Source of the DNA: Hymenobacter sp. YIM 151858-1
GTDB lineage: Bacteria > Bacteroidota > Bacteroidia > Cytophagales > Hymenobacteraceae
Length of the DNA stretch: 64,000 bases
Direction: 5' to 3'
Assembly: GCF_025979705.1 (NCBI RefSeq)
Contig: NZ_CP110136.1
Coordinates: 1,426,001-1,490,000, forward strand
Below the pieces are notes generated by a model that worked only from the letters and a program-made list of their open reading frames with translations, ran no database searches and was not told the origin of the DNA. Position numbers and translations under genes: made by a program. Positions within the stretch are counted from its first letter, which is position 1, and each line of letters opens with the position of its first letter. Below, piece after piece: positions 16,971-24,564 of the stretch.

Positions 16971-17996
16971 ATGCCCCCTATGACCCAAGCCGAACGTCTT
17001 GCTGCCTTCGTACGCCTAGGCCAGCGCCTGCGCACCCTCCCCGACGATGAACTGACCTCGCTGGCCCGGCGCGCCCGCAGCCACAACCCCTGGTTCGACG
17101 AAGGCAACGTGCGCGCCGCCGTACAGGGCGTAGCCCATCTGCTCGAGGAAGAGGCCCTGCGCGAGTGGGCAGGCCGCTACGCGGCCGAGCCCCTGGGCAC
17201 GCCGCGCCGCGTGGGAGTGGTAATGGCGGGCAACATCCCGATGGTCGGCTTCCACGACTTGCTGTGCGTGCTGCTCAGCGGCCACATCCTGCTGGCCAAG
17301 CTTTCGGCCGACGACAACATCCTGCTGCGCTGGGCTGCCGACGAGCTGCTGCAAATCGAGCCTAGGTTTCAGGAAAGCCTGCGCTTTGTGGAGATGCTGC
17401 GCGAGGCCGATGCGTTCATCGCCACCGGCTCCGACAACACGGCCCGGTACTTCGAGTTCTATTTCAGCAAAAAGCCCCATCTCATCCGCCGCAACCGCTC
17501 GAGCATTGGCGTAATTGCCGGCCTGGAGCCCGAAGCCGAGCTGGCGCAGTTCGGGCCCGATATCTTCCAATACTATGGCCTGGGTTGCCGCAACGTTTCT
17601 AAACTGCTGGTGCCGGCCGGGTATGACTTCGTACCCTTCCTGAACGCCATGCACGCGTGGAGCAACGTGCTGGATCATAACCGGTACAACAACAACTACG
17701 ACTACCAGAAAAGCCTGCTGCTCGTGAACCGGGTACCGCACCTCGATTCGGGCTTTCTGATGCTCACGGAAAGCATGCAGCTGGTGTCGCCGATTTCGGT
17801 GGTGCACTACAGCCAATACCAGGACCAAGACGACCTGCGCCAGCAATTGGCCGAAGCGGCCCCGAAAACGCAAATCGTAGTGTCGGTAAATGGCTGGTAC
17901 CCGGGCAGCGTGCCGGCCGGGCGGGCCCAGCAACCCAGCATCAGCGACTATGCCGACGGCGTAGATACTATGGCATTTCTGACGGCTTTAGCTTAA
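16971..17996 (+). CDS. Acyl-CoA reductase (LuxC-like)
   Basis: 341 residues; matches the acyl-CoA reductase family related to LuxC within the aldehyde dehydrogenase fold. The segment VGVVMAGNIPMVGFHDLL is characteristic, and YYGLGCRNVSKLLVP supplies the nucleophilic Cys. It reduces an acyl-CoA or acyl-enzyme to an aldehyde; the physiological product in this phylum is not known. The second in-frame ATG (16980) is an alternative start. It is divergent from the ferredoxin gene. Confidence 0.85.
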   Translation: MPPMTQAERLAAFVRLGQRLRTLPDDELTSLARRARSHNPWFDEGNVRAAVQGVAHLLEEEALREWAGRYAAEPLGTPRRVGVVMAGNIPMVGFHDLLCVLLSGHILLAKLSADDNILLRWAADELLQIEPRFQESLRFVEMLREADAFIATGSDNTARYFEFYFSKKPHLIRRNRSSIGVIAGLEPEAELAQFGPDIFQYYGLGCRNVSKLLVPAGYDFVPFLNAMHAWSNVLDHNRYNNNYDYQKSLLLVNRVPHLDSGFLMLTESMQLVSPISVVHYSQYQDQDDLRQQLAEAAPKTQIVVSVNGWYPGSVPAGRAQQPSISDYADGVDTMAFLTALA

Positions 17997-18109
17997 CTTA
18001 TAGGAGCCGCGCTCCACAAGGTCGTTCTTCACGCGGAATTCACTTGCTGCAGACTTTCTAGCACGGTTGTTTGTTAAGTGTGTACCCACTACACCGATTT
18101 TGTACGCCT

Positions 18110-18409
18110 ATGCAAGTCGTCACCCAATCGGCCGAAACCGTTGCGAAAGAAACGATTCCGACCCTCCGCTTTCCGCACGAAGACGTGCTGCCCACCGTTG
18201 CCGAACAAAAAGTTCGCCGCTTCGATGCCGAGCGAGCTTGTGCCCTAGGTAACAACTACCACGGCAAGCTCGACATCTACTTTCAGACAGAGGACGGCCG
18301 TGTAAAACGCGTGCAAACCACCGTGTGGGCCGTGCACGAAAATTACATCACCCTTAAAGCCGGCATTACCATTCCGCTGAACGCCATCATCGGCTTTGAC
18401 TTCTACTAA
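18110..18409 (+). CDS. Small conserved-looking protein, unknown function
   Basis: 99 residues from ATG 18110; an upstream in-frame extension to 18071 is less likely. No signal peptide or membrane segment. The C-terminal half (YHGKLDIYFQTEDGRVKRVQTTVWAVHENYITLKAGITIPLNAIIGFDFY) has the alternating pattern of a small beta-barrel. Not assigned to a family here. Its stop codon is immediately followed by the left inverted repeat of the GxxExxY element. Confidence 0.7.
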   Translation: MQVVTQSAETVAKETIPTLRFPHEDVLPTVAEQKVRRFDAERACALGNNYHGKLDIYFQTEDGRVKRVQTTVWAVHENYITLKAGITIPLNAIIGFDFY

Positions 18410-18449
18410 CCACGGATTCGAGCGGATTTTTCGGATTCCGCGGATTTGG
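18410..18449 (+). repeat. Left 40-nt inverted repeat of GxxExxY element
   Basis: Contains GGATT four times at 9-10-nt spacing. It is complementary to 18977-19017 apart from one mismatch and one indel. Confidence 0.9.
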
Positions 18450-18476
18450 TAGAAGGCTAATTTCTCGGTTGTGTTA

Positions 18477-18524
18477 CCAGCCGCGGCAACTTCCTACGAG
18501 TTTGTAGGAAGTTGCCGCGGCTGG
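18477..18524. terminator. 21-bp hairpin overlapping the 3' end of the GxxExxY gene
   Basis: A perfect 21-bp stem with a 6-nt loop, followed on the plus strand by TTTTTA. The last ten or so codons and the stop of the minus-strand GxxExxY gene are written inside the stem. It would end plus-strand transcription coming from 18110-18409. Confidence 0.8.
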
Positions 18525-18898
18525 TTTTTAAGAAAGCGCTTGAACCTCAGGCTTGCTTCGCCAAAATTGATCAGCAACCCAACTTCTAATCTGTACGCTT
18601 CCAAATAATTTATCGTCTGGGCGAAATGCACCTGGGTTAATTCTTTCGAAGCTTTAAGCTCGACCAGAACGTTTTCTTCGATCAAGAAATCTACGCGCCT
18701 GGCACCCACTTCCTGGCCTTTATAGAAGATCGGAAGCGCAACTTCTCGCTGAAAAGCCAGCCCGTTTTCCTCTAGCTCAATTGCCAAGCAACGCTGATAA
18801 ATATTCTCGGGAAAACCATTGCCTAACTTCTGGTGAACGGCCATTGCGCAGCCGATGATGCGGTGCGTTATCGGGTTGAATCGGGTATCTGATAGCAT
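18494..18898 (-). CDS. GxxExxY family protein (PD-(D/E)XK nuclease superfamily)
   Basis: 134 residues. The defining GxxExxY motif is GFPENIY (G28, E31, Y34). A PD-(D/E)XK-like core follows: Asp70 in RRVDFLIEE and E80-L-K82 in VLVELKA. The family resembles small nuclease-fold proteins, but a biological role has not, to my knowledge, been shown. ATG 18898 is chosen; the frame extends to a TTG at 18916. A palindromic terminator with a six-T run ends on the base before the ATG, so read-through transcription should stop before the gene. Lower GC than its neighbours suggests acquisition. Confidence 0.88.
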   Translation of the reverse strand: MLSDTRFNPITHRIIGCAMAVHQKLGNGFPENIYQRCLAIELEENGLAFQREVALPIFYKGQEVGARRVDFLIEENVLVELKASKELTQVHFAQTINYLEAYRLEVGLLINFGEASLRFKRFLKNQPRQLPTNS

Positions 18899-18902
18899 AA
18901 AA

Positions 18903-18930
18903 AAGCTGGGCCGCAATTGCGGCCCAGCTT
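18903..18930. terminator. 28-bp perfect palindromic terminator upstream of GxxExxY start
   Basis: AAGCTGGGCCGCAA and its exact complement, flanked by A- and T-rich tracts. On the minus strand the T run directly precedes the ATG of the GxxExxY gene. Confidence 0.75.
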
Positions 18931-18976
18931 AAAATTAACCAACGTCTGGCGAAATCGCGCCACGCTACAAACGTCC

Positions 18977-19017
18977 CCAAAATCCGCGGAATCCGAAAAC
19001 TCCGCTCGAATCCGTGG
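18977..19017 (-). repeat. Right 41-nt inverted repeat of GxxExxY element
   Basis: Near-perfect reverse complement of 18410-18449. It ends one base before the stop codon of the nucleoside phosphorylase gene. Confidence 0.9.
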
Positions 19018-19018
19018 T

Positions 19019-19891
19019 CTAGGCGCGGTCCAGCGTTTTGGCAATCAGGTCGTTTACAATCTGGTCGCCGTTCTCGGCAAACTCGCCGGTGGCGCGGTTG
19101 GCCACAATGGCATTCAACGACACCACCTCGTGGCCCAGCATTCGACCTAGGGCGTAATAGCCGGCCGTTTCCATCTCGAAGTTGGTGAGGCGGAACGTGC
19201 CCTCGGGGTTGCTGAACTGCACGCTGCGCAGACGCTCGAGCAAATCGGGGTAGCGGAGCCCGAGCCGAAGCGAACGGCCCTGCGGACCGTAGAAGCCCGG
19301 GCACGTTACGGTATTGCCGTTGAGCATGCCGGCGCCCAGTTGCTCACGCAGCAAGTCGGAACCAAGCACGCAGTACGGGCGGTAATCGAGGCCAACAGCT
19401 TGCTGCACGGTGGTGGCAAACTCCACTTCCGCGCCCGTCTCCACCAGGGGGTAGAACTGCACCAACGACTCCAGGCCGATGGCGTGCTCAGTAACCAAGT
19501 GCGCCCCTACCGGCACATCGGGCTGCAGCGCGCCGCTGGTGCCCACCCGGATGATGCGCAACGAAATGCGCTCTTCGAGCGGGCGGGGCTCACGGGTTAC
19601 AAAATCAATGTTTACCAGCGCGTCCAGCTCATTCAGCACAATGTCGATGTTATCGGTACCGATACCTGTGGAAAGCACCGTAAGGCGCTTGCCGCGGTAG
19701 TACCCCACGTGCGTCACAAATTCGCGTTTGGCAACCTCGGTTTCAATCGAGTCGAAGTGTTGGCTTACCAGCGCCACACGGTCGGGGTCGCCCACGGTGA
19801 TGATGGTATCGGAAATGTGATCGGGCAGCAGGTTCAGGTGGTAGATGCTACCATCGCGGTTCAGGATGAGCTCCGACGAAGGAATCGGCAT
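19019..19891 (-). CDS. Nucleoside phosphorylase (uridine phosphorylase family)
   Basis: 290 residues from ATG 19891; the frame runs on to 20032 but that part reads through a terminator hairpin. Family marks are TVGDPDRVALVSQHF (phosphate site), GIGTDNIDIVLNEL, RVGTSGALQPDVPVG and FEMETAGYYALGRMLGH (nucleoside site with the catalytic-loop Glu-Met-Glu). It splits nucleosides with phosphate to free base and ribose-1-phosphate in salvage. Base specificity cannot be set from sequence alone. Its 3' end abuts the GxxExxY element. Confidence 0.9.
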   Translation of the reverse strand: MPIPSSELILNRDGSIYHLNLLPDHISDTIITVGDPDRVALVSQHFDSIETEVAKREFVTHVGYYRGKRLTVLSTGIGTDNIDIVLNELDALVNIDFVTREPRPLEERISLRIIRVGTSGALQPDVPVGAHLVTEHAIGLESLVQFYPLVETGAEVEFATTVQQAVGLDYRPYCVLGSDLLREQLGAGMLNGNTVTCPGFYGPQGRSLRLGLRYPDLLERLRSVQFSNPEGTFRLTNFEMETAGYYALGRMLGHEVVSLNAIVANRATGEFAENGDQIVNDLIAKTLDRA

Positions 19892-19945
19892 AGCAGGAAG
19901 GGAATGAAGAATGAGGAAGGACGAAGTACGCAGATTAACTGAAAA

Positions 19946-19978
19946 CGGCGCGGCGTAAACAAGGTTTACGCCGCGCCG
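19946..19978 (-). terminator. Terminator for trhO (minus strand)
   Basis: A 15-bp stem (CGGCGCGGCGTAAAC) with a 3-nt loop, followed by TTTTC on the minus strand. Confidence 0.7.
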
Positions 19979-20067
19979 CAGGGCAATTGTTCGGGTAAGT
20001 TGCTGAGCCCGCGCTTGCACGGGTGCCGGCAACGCATTCCGCGTTGTTTATTGATTACCCATCGGGG

Positions 20068-21021
20068 TTACCGTACCGGCGGGCAGTACGAAAGCAGGCC
20101 CTGCTCGGGGTTGTAGTGGTTGCTCAGCTTGGGGTAGTTGCCGGTGCCGTCGTAGGGGCGTTTGTCGGGGTGCTGCTGGCAGGCTTCGGAGCAAGCGCCG
20201 TCGAGCTTTTCGCCGCAGCTTTCGCATTGCACCACGTGGTCGTTGCAATGGGGGTTGGCGCAGTTCACCATCCGCTCGTTGGGCTGGCCGCAGCATACGC
20301 AGTGCGCTAGCACGGTGGGGTTTACGGAGTTCACATCCACGGCCACCCGACCATCAAACACGTAGCACTTGCCCTCAAAGTCTTCGCCGCCCGCTTCGAG
20401 GCCGTACTTGATGATGCCGCCGTGGAGCTGGTATACGTTTTCGAACCCTTGCTCGAGCAGGTACGCCGAGGCCTTTTCGCACTTAATACCGCCGGTGCAA
20501 TACGTCAGAATCTTCTTGTCCTGATACTTCCGCAACTCCTCCACCTTCTCCGGAAACTCCCGGAAGTTGCCGATGTCGAGGGTAACAGCATTCTTGAACC
20601 GGCCCAGGTTGTGCTCGTAATCGGAGCGCACGTCCAGAATTACCACGTCGTCGCGGTCTTTCATGTCGCGGAATTCTTTCGGCGACAAGTGCACCCCGGT
20701 ACGCTCGTAGGGCTTGATGGCGGGCAAGCCCACGTGCACGATTTCGGGCTTGATGCGCACGTGCAGTTTCTGAAAGGCATGGGCTGGCGCCTCCTCGATT
20801 TTAAACTCCAAAGCATCGAAGCGCGCGTCGGCCTTCACGGCCTGCATGTAGGCCTCGCAGTTTTCCTGCGTGCCCGAAACGGTGCCGTTCAGGCCTTCCT
20901 CGGCCACAATAATGCGGCCGCGCAAATCGAGTTTCAGGCAGAGGCGGTGGTGCTCTTCGCGAAACGCCAGTACATCGTCGATGGGCGTGTAGCAGTAGTA
21001 AAGCAGTACGCGGTAGTCCAT
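20068..21021 (-). CDS. trhO: tRNA uridine(34) hydroxylase TrhO (YceA rhodanese family)
   Basis: 317 residues. An N-terminal acylphosphatase-like domain (LYYCYTPIDDVLAFREEHHRL) is followed by a rhodanese domain (VILDVRSDYEHNLGRFKNAVTLDIGNFREFP) with the active loop CTGGIKCEK. The C-terminal Cys/His-rich domain (CVCCGQPN ... CANPHCNDHVVQCESCGEKLDGACSEACQQHP) is typical. TrhO makes 5-hydroxyuridine at the wobble base of tRNA. An AT-rich inverted-repeat array starts 6 bp upstream of the ATG. Confidence 0.93.
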   Translation of the reverse strand: MDYRVLLYYCYTPIDDVLAFREEHHRLCLKLDLRGRIIVAEEGLNGTVSGTQENCEAYMQAVKADARFDALEFKIEEAPAHAFQKLHVRIKPEIVHVGLPAIKPYERTGVHLSPKEFRDMKDRDDVVILDVRSDYEHNLGRFKNAVTLDIGNFREFPEKVEELRKYQDKKILTYCTGGIKCEKASAYLLEQGFENVYQLHGGIIKYGLEAGGEDFEGKCYVFDGRVAVDVNSVNPTVLAHCVCCGQPNERMVNCANPHCNDHVVQCESCGEKLDGACSEACQQHPDKRPYDGTGNYPKLSNHYNPEQGLLSYCPPVR

Positions 21022-21027
21022 CTTGTT

Positions 21028-21125
21028 AATTATGAATTAATAATTCTGAATTATGAATTGACCGGATGGCTGCTTGGCTACACCTCTGGCGCTGAAAAGA
21101 TTCAGCATTCAGAATTCAGAATTAC
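21028..21125. repeat. 7-nt periodic inverted-repeat array (word AATTCTG/AATTATG)
   Basis: The left arm (21028-21060) repeats AATTATG/AATTAAT/AATTCTG-type words. The right arm (21099-21125) repeats ATTCAGC/ATTCAGA. It fills the space between the acetyltransferase gene, whose stop codon at 21122-21124 lies in the right arm, and the trhO start. Confidence 0.88.
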
Positions 21126-21754
21126 ACCTTCGCAGCTGGGTTGCCGAAAACGGTTTGGCCGGCGGGCACATCGGCCACTACCACGGCGCCGGCTCCTACG
21201 CGCGCTTTGGCCCCGATTTTAACCCCGGACACAACCACCGCGCCCGAGCCGATAAAGGCTTGCTCCTCCACCACGACTTCGCTGTTGATGATGGCCCCGG
21301 CGCCAACTTGCACGTAGTCGGCGAGCTGGGCGCGCACATCTACCACGGCCCGGGCGCCAATCAGGCAACCGTTGCCGATTTTGCAATCGGAGCTGAGCAC
21401 GGCGCCGGCCGACACCAGGTTGCCGTGGCCCAGCCAAGCGTGCTCCGAAACGCTGGCCGCCCGGTGAATGGCGTTTACGGGCACTTGCTCGTACTCCTGG
21501 CGCAGCATGTTGGTGAGGGCTCGGCGGCTGGCCGTGTCTTCGGTAGCCACGAACACCTCGCATTTTTTGCCCAGCAGCTTCAGAAACTGCTCGTCGTCGG
21601 TGCTGCCCATCACCGGAATGTCGTGCAGATCGGTGTTCTGCAGGTTCTGGTTGTCGTCGAGCAGACAGTACACCACCACTTCGTTGCTGTTGAAGGCATC
21701 GAGGGCGGCGGTGCCAACGTTTTGGGCACCGAGGATGATAACGGGATTTTCCAT
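21122..21754 (-). CDS. NeuD-like sugar O-acetyltransferase (left-handed beta-helix)
   Basis: 210 residues from ATG 21754. The N-terminal PglD/NeuD-type nucleotide-sugar-binding domain (VIILGAQNVGTAALDAFNSNEVVVYCLLDD) is followed by hexapeptide repeats (GHGNLVSAGAVLSSDCKIGNGCLIGARAVV ... GNPAAKV). Family members acetylate sialic-acid-like or amino sugars for surface polysaccharide. It lies near envelope genes but not in a clear polysaccharide operon, so the substrate is unknown. Confidence 0.85.
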   Translation of the reverse strand: MENPVIILGAQNVGTAALDAFNSNEVVVYCLLDDNQNLQNTDLHDIPVMGSTDDEQFLKLLGKKCEVFVATEDTASRRALTNMLRQEYEQVPVNAIHRAASVSEHAWLGHGNLVSAGAVLSSDCKIGNGCLIGARAVVDVRAQLADYVQVGAGAIINSEVVVEEQAFIGSGAVVVSGVKIGAKARVGAGAVVVADVPAGQTVFGNPAAKV

Positions 21755-21799
21755 GCGCGAAGCTTCTGGGGGTGCGCCACACCTAGGCGCCACAAGCCG

Positions 21800-21807
21800 C
21801 AAAGATA
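21800..21807 (-). promoter_or_regulatory. Bacteroidota -7 promoter box for the acetyltransferase
   Basis: The minus strand reads TATCTTTG, 45 bp upstream of ATG 21754. Confidence 0.55.
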
Positions 21808-21871
21808 CGGCACCCGCTCCCGAAAGTCATTGCCCAGGCCCGGCAAAGCGGCGGCGCGGGCCTCCTCAGGG

Positions 21872-23146
21872 TTAGCGCAGCACAAACACGCGCAAGCGGC
21901 GCAGCACGTTGGCAACCGTTGGCTGGCAGCTTAGCACCAATACCAGCATGGGCAGCATAGGCGCCCGGTAGCGGCTGAGCGTGCCCAGGTTGGGGGTGCT
22001 CAGGCCAAGCAAGGCAGCCAGCACAAAGCAATAGGCAAGCAGCGCCAGCCCCAACGCAAACGGCAGCACCTCGCGGCGGTGCCGGCGGCCTAGGTCCCAA
22101 CTGGCCAATGCCATCAGCAGCAGCAAACCCAGGTTTTCGAGGGCCGCAAACCCGTAGAACATGCTGTCGCCCTCCCAGGCAAAAGGCCGCAGCAGCGCGC
22201 TGGCTACCGCTTTGGGCGTGTAGCGCGCAATGCTTTCGGCGGTGGGCGCAAGGTGCGGCAACGCAATGTGCGGGCGCCCCACCGATTTTTGCTGCAGCGC
22301 CGAATAAGTGCGCGTGAGCTGGCTGGCAAACTTGTTGAAGCGAAACACCGGGCTTACCTCGCCGGCGGCAAAAGCACCTACCCCAAGCGTAAGGGCAAAA
22401 ATCGCCACTTGCCACAGCTTCCGAAGGGCAAACAAATGCTGCGCTACCCGCACCACTCCCAACGCTAACAGCGCCGCCAACAGCGTCCCGCCGTAGAAAA
22501 AACGCATCTTGAAGTTCAGGAAAGCGCAAAGCAACCCCGCTGCCACCCAAAGCCAAGGCCGCCTAGGTGAGCCGTACAGCAGCATTACTGCGGCAGCCAC
22601 CAGCCCCGCGCTGCTGGCCATCAGCAAGCTTTCCTTGGTAATGCCTGCCGACCAATACAGCGCCGACGGCCAGAACAGCAAGCCCAGCATGGCCGCGCCC
22701 TTGGTGCCGGGCAGCACCCTGCCAAACACTTGTACCGCCAGCCAGCAACCCGCAAAGCTGATCAGCGACAAGTACAAGGCCGTGAGTAACATGGAGCCGC
22801 CCGTAAGCAGGTTGAGGGCTGAAAGCAGCTTGATAAAGAAAAACGTGTTGGAGTACCCGTGGAACACCAGCTCGTTGCCGGCAAAGCGAAACTCTTCCCC
22901 TGCCAATGTCCTTAGCCAGGCGGCCGGGCTGTGCCACAGCTGATCGTTGAGCCACTGCGCCCACTCGTGGTAGTATCTGGCATCGGAGGTGGGGCGCACT
23001 ACGCTGATGCCCCCTGCCAGCAAACGCAGCACCAGTGCGGGCAGCAATGCGTACCGAAAGCCCGCCACGTGGCGCTGGGCGCGCAGCCAACGCCAGAGCA
23101 GCCAAACTACCCCAAGGTTTCCGGCAATGGCCAGCAGCAACTTCAC
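21872..23146 (-). CDS. Polytopic membrane protein, possible GT-C-like
   Basis: 424 residues with about ten hydrophobic segments. The extracytoplasmic-looking loop SVVRPTSDARYYHEWAQWLNDQLWHSPAAW and a later WSAGITKESLLMASSA segment resemble uncharacterised Bacteroidota membrane proteins with a GT-C-like layout; enzyme activity is not established. Its ATG overlaps the last 4 bases of the upstream DUF2851 gene (23143-23146), so the two are probably translationally coupled. Confidence 0.75.
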   Translation of the reverse strand: MKLLLAIAGNLGVVWLLWRWLRAQRHVAGFRYALLPALVLRLLAGGISVVRPTSDARYYHEWAQWLNDQLWHSPAAWLRTLAGEEFRFAGNELVFHGYSNTFFFIKLLSALNLLTGGSMLLTALYLSLISFAGCWLAVQVFGRVLPGTKGAAMLGLLFWPSALYWSAGITKESLLMASSAGLVAAAVMLLYGSPRRPWLWVAAGLLCAFLNFKMRFFYGGTLLAALLALGVVRVAQHLFALRKLWQVAIFALTLGVGAFAAGEVSPVFRFNKFASQLTRTYSALQQKSVGRPHIALPHLAPTAESIARYTPKAVASALLRPFAWEGDSMFYGFAALENLGLLLLMALASWDLGRRHRREVLPFALGLALLAYCFVLAALLGLSTPNLGTLSRYRAPMLPMLVLVLSCQPTVANVLRRLRVFVLR

Positions 23147-24447
23147 TTCGTAGCCGAAACGTTTCGTTGGAGAATGCGGCTGCCGATGGCGCAGTGCAGG
23201 CAGCGCCGGGGGGCACAGTAGCCGTGGTGCAAAGCTAGCAGCCCTTGCGAGTCGGCGGCCGAGCGGTGCCGAAACTGCAGCTCCTCGTACACGGCCAAAA
23301 TGCTGTTTTGCTCGCGCGGCAGCTGCGTCAGCAAATCCACCGCGGCCTCTACGCCCGCCTGGTTATCGATGGAGCGGGCGTGGGCCACCCGCAGCGGCAC
23401 CACCACGTTGATGATGAGCAGGTGGGCGCTGCTTTTGCCCAGGCCCGGCACCTTGGCCGCCGGCACGCCGGGCCGGTAGTGCTGCTGCCAGTACGCCGAA
23501 ACGGGGGCCAGCAGCACCTTCTCCAACGTGCGCACGTCGGGCGCATCGAGCAGGGGCTGAAACAGCCGGGGCTGCGCGTGCAGTAAGGCGGCCAATTGCG
23601 CCAAACGAACCGTCGGGAAATTAGCCGGGCGCAGGCGCAGAAAATTCCACTCGTGCGCGGCCATGGCCGCCGGGCCCAGTTTGTACTTGTGCGCCAGAAA
23701 ATCGTACTCGCGGCGCAGGGCGGCGCAGTACTCATCGGGCGCCGCCTCGGCCGGAGGCAGCAAGCCGGCCTGCCCGAAGAGCAAGGCCTCGGTTTGGCGC
23801 GCGTCGTGGCGGTGCTTTCGCAAAACGGCCAGCGGCAAGGCCTGCGCGAGCCGGGTCAGCGGCTCGGTGTTTTTCTTGAACCCGAAGCCGGCGGCCAGGG
23901 CATGCCAGGCGGTGCTTTCCCAGTCGTGGCCGGTGCGGGCGTGCAGGGCCTGCAGTGCGGTGGCCTTCTCGGTTACGCGGTCGAGCAGCACGCGCTCCAC
24001 CATCATCAGGCGGGTAAGCTCGGGCACGGCTGGCAGGGCGCCGGCACAAGGCAACAGCGTGGGCAGCGGGGCCGTGGTGAGGGCCTCGTAGGCAGCCAGC
24101 AGCGCCGGCTCGATGCGCGGCCCTAGGTGGAGCGTGGGCACGGGGCTGCCATCGGTGCGGTGCACGGGGGCGTCGGCGGTGTGCACCACGTGCAGCACCA
24201 CCTGATCGTACTTCTTGTCGGTCTGATGGTTGTGCCGGCGCCAATCGGAGGCGCGCAAGTGGATTTCCACGGCGCCGTTCCACTCCACCTCGCCAATGAG
24301 CAGGCGCGCGTTCAAAAAATCGGGGCCAGCATCGGCGTTGCGGTAGCCGGGCCGCAGCACGGTTATGGGCTCTCCGGCTTCGGTGCAAAGCGTGGTTTTA
24401 TCGAAGTACTGATGCTGCCAGACGTAGTGAATAAAATCTTCCTGCAT
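23143..24447 (-). CDS. DUF2851 family protein
   Basis: 434 residues from ATG 24447 (MQEDFIHYVWQHQYF); an upstream extension to 24504 is less likely. Characteristic parts are the N-terminal LRPGYRNADAGPDFLNARLLIGEVEWNGAVEIHLRASDWRRH and a His-rich VVLHVVHT strand. The C-terminus has cysteines (HHGYCAPRRCLHCAIGSRIL). The fold of the first part recalls nuclease-like proteins, but no activity has been shown. It is coupled to the downstream membrane protein by a 4-nt overlap. Confidence 0.85.
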   Translation of the reverse strand: MQEDFIHYVWQHQYFDKTTLCTEAGEPITVLRPGYRNADAGPDFLNARLLIGEVEWNGAVEIHLRASDWRRHNHQTDKKYDQVVLHVVHTADAPVHRTDGSPVPTLHLGPRIEPALLAAYEALTTAPLPTLLPCAGALPAVPELTRLMMVERVLLDRVTEKATALQALHARTGHDWESTAWHALAAGFGFKKNTEPLTRLAQALPLAVLRKHRHDARQTEALLFGQAGLLPPAEAAPDEYCAALRREYDFLAHKYKLGPAAMAAHEWNFLRLRPANFPTVRLAQLAALLHAQPRLFQPLLDAPDVRTLEKVLLAPVSAYWQQHYRPGVPAAKVPGLGKSSAHLLIINVVVPLRVAHARSIDNQAGVEAAVDLLTQLPREQNSILAVYEELQFRHRSAADSQGLLALHHGYCAPRRCLHCAIGSRILQRNVSATK

Positions 24448-24564
24448 ACCTGATATTATACCCAAGGATAACCCGACGAAATTACGGCGTTCGGCCCACA
24501 ACACCGCGGCCCGCCCCTGCCTAGGTGGCAGAAGCGGGCCGCGGGCAATGGCACCTAGGGCAGC

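Larger units (their letters stand above)
18410..19017. mobile_element. Inverted-repeat-bounded element carrying a GxxExxY nuclease-fold gene
   Basis: The left arm (18410-18449) and right arm (18977-19017) are inverted repeats of 40 and 41 nt that differ by one substitution and one 1-nt indel. Each arm contains four GGATT words spaced 9-10 nt apart. The left arm starts on the base after a TAA stop and the right arm ends one base before the stop of the convergent phosphorylase gene. The interior (about 530 bp) holds one gene, two strong palindromes and no transposase. It is visibly richer in A+T than its neighbours and has no CCTAGG site. Calling it mobile is inference. Confidence 0.6.

Noticed and set aside
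19892-20032. Longer N-terminus of the nucleoside phosphorylase
   Set aside because: It reads through the terminator hairpin of trhO and adds no family sequence.
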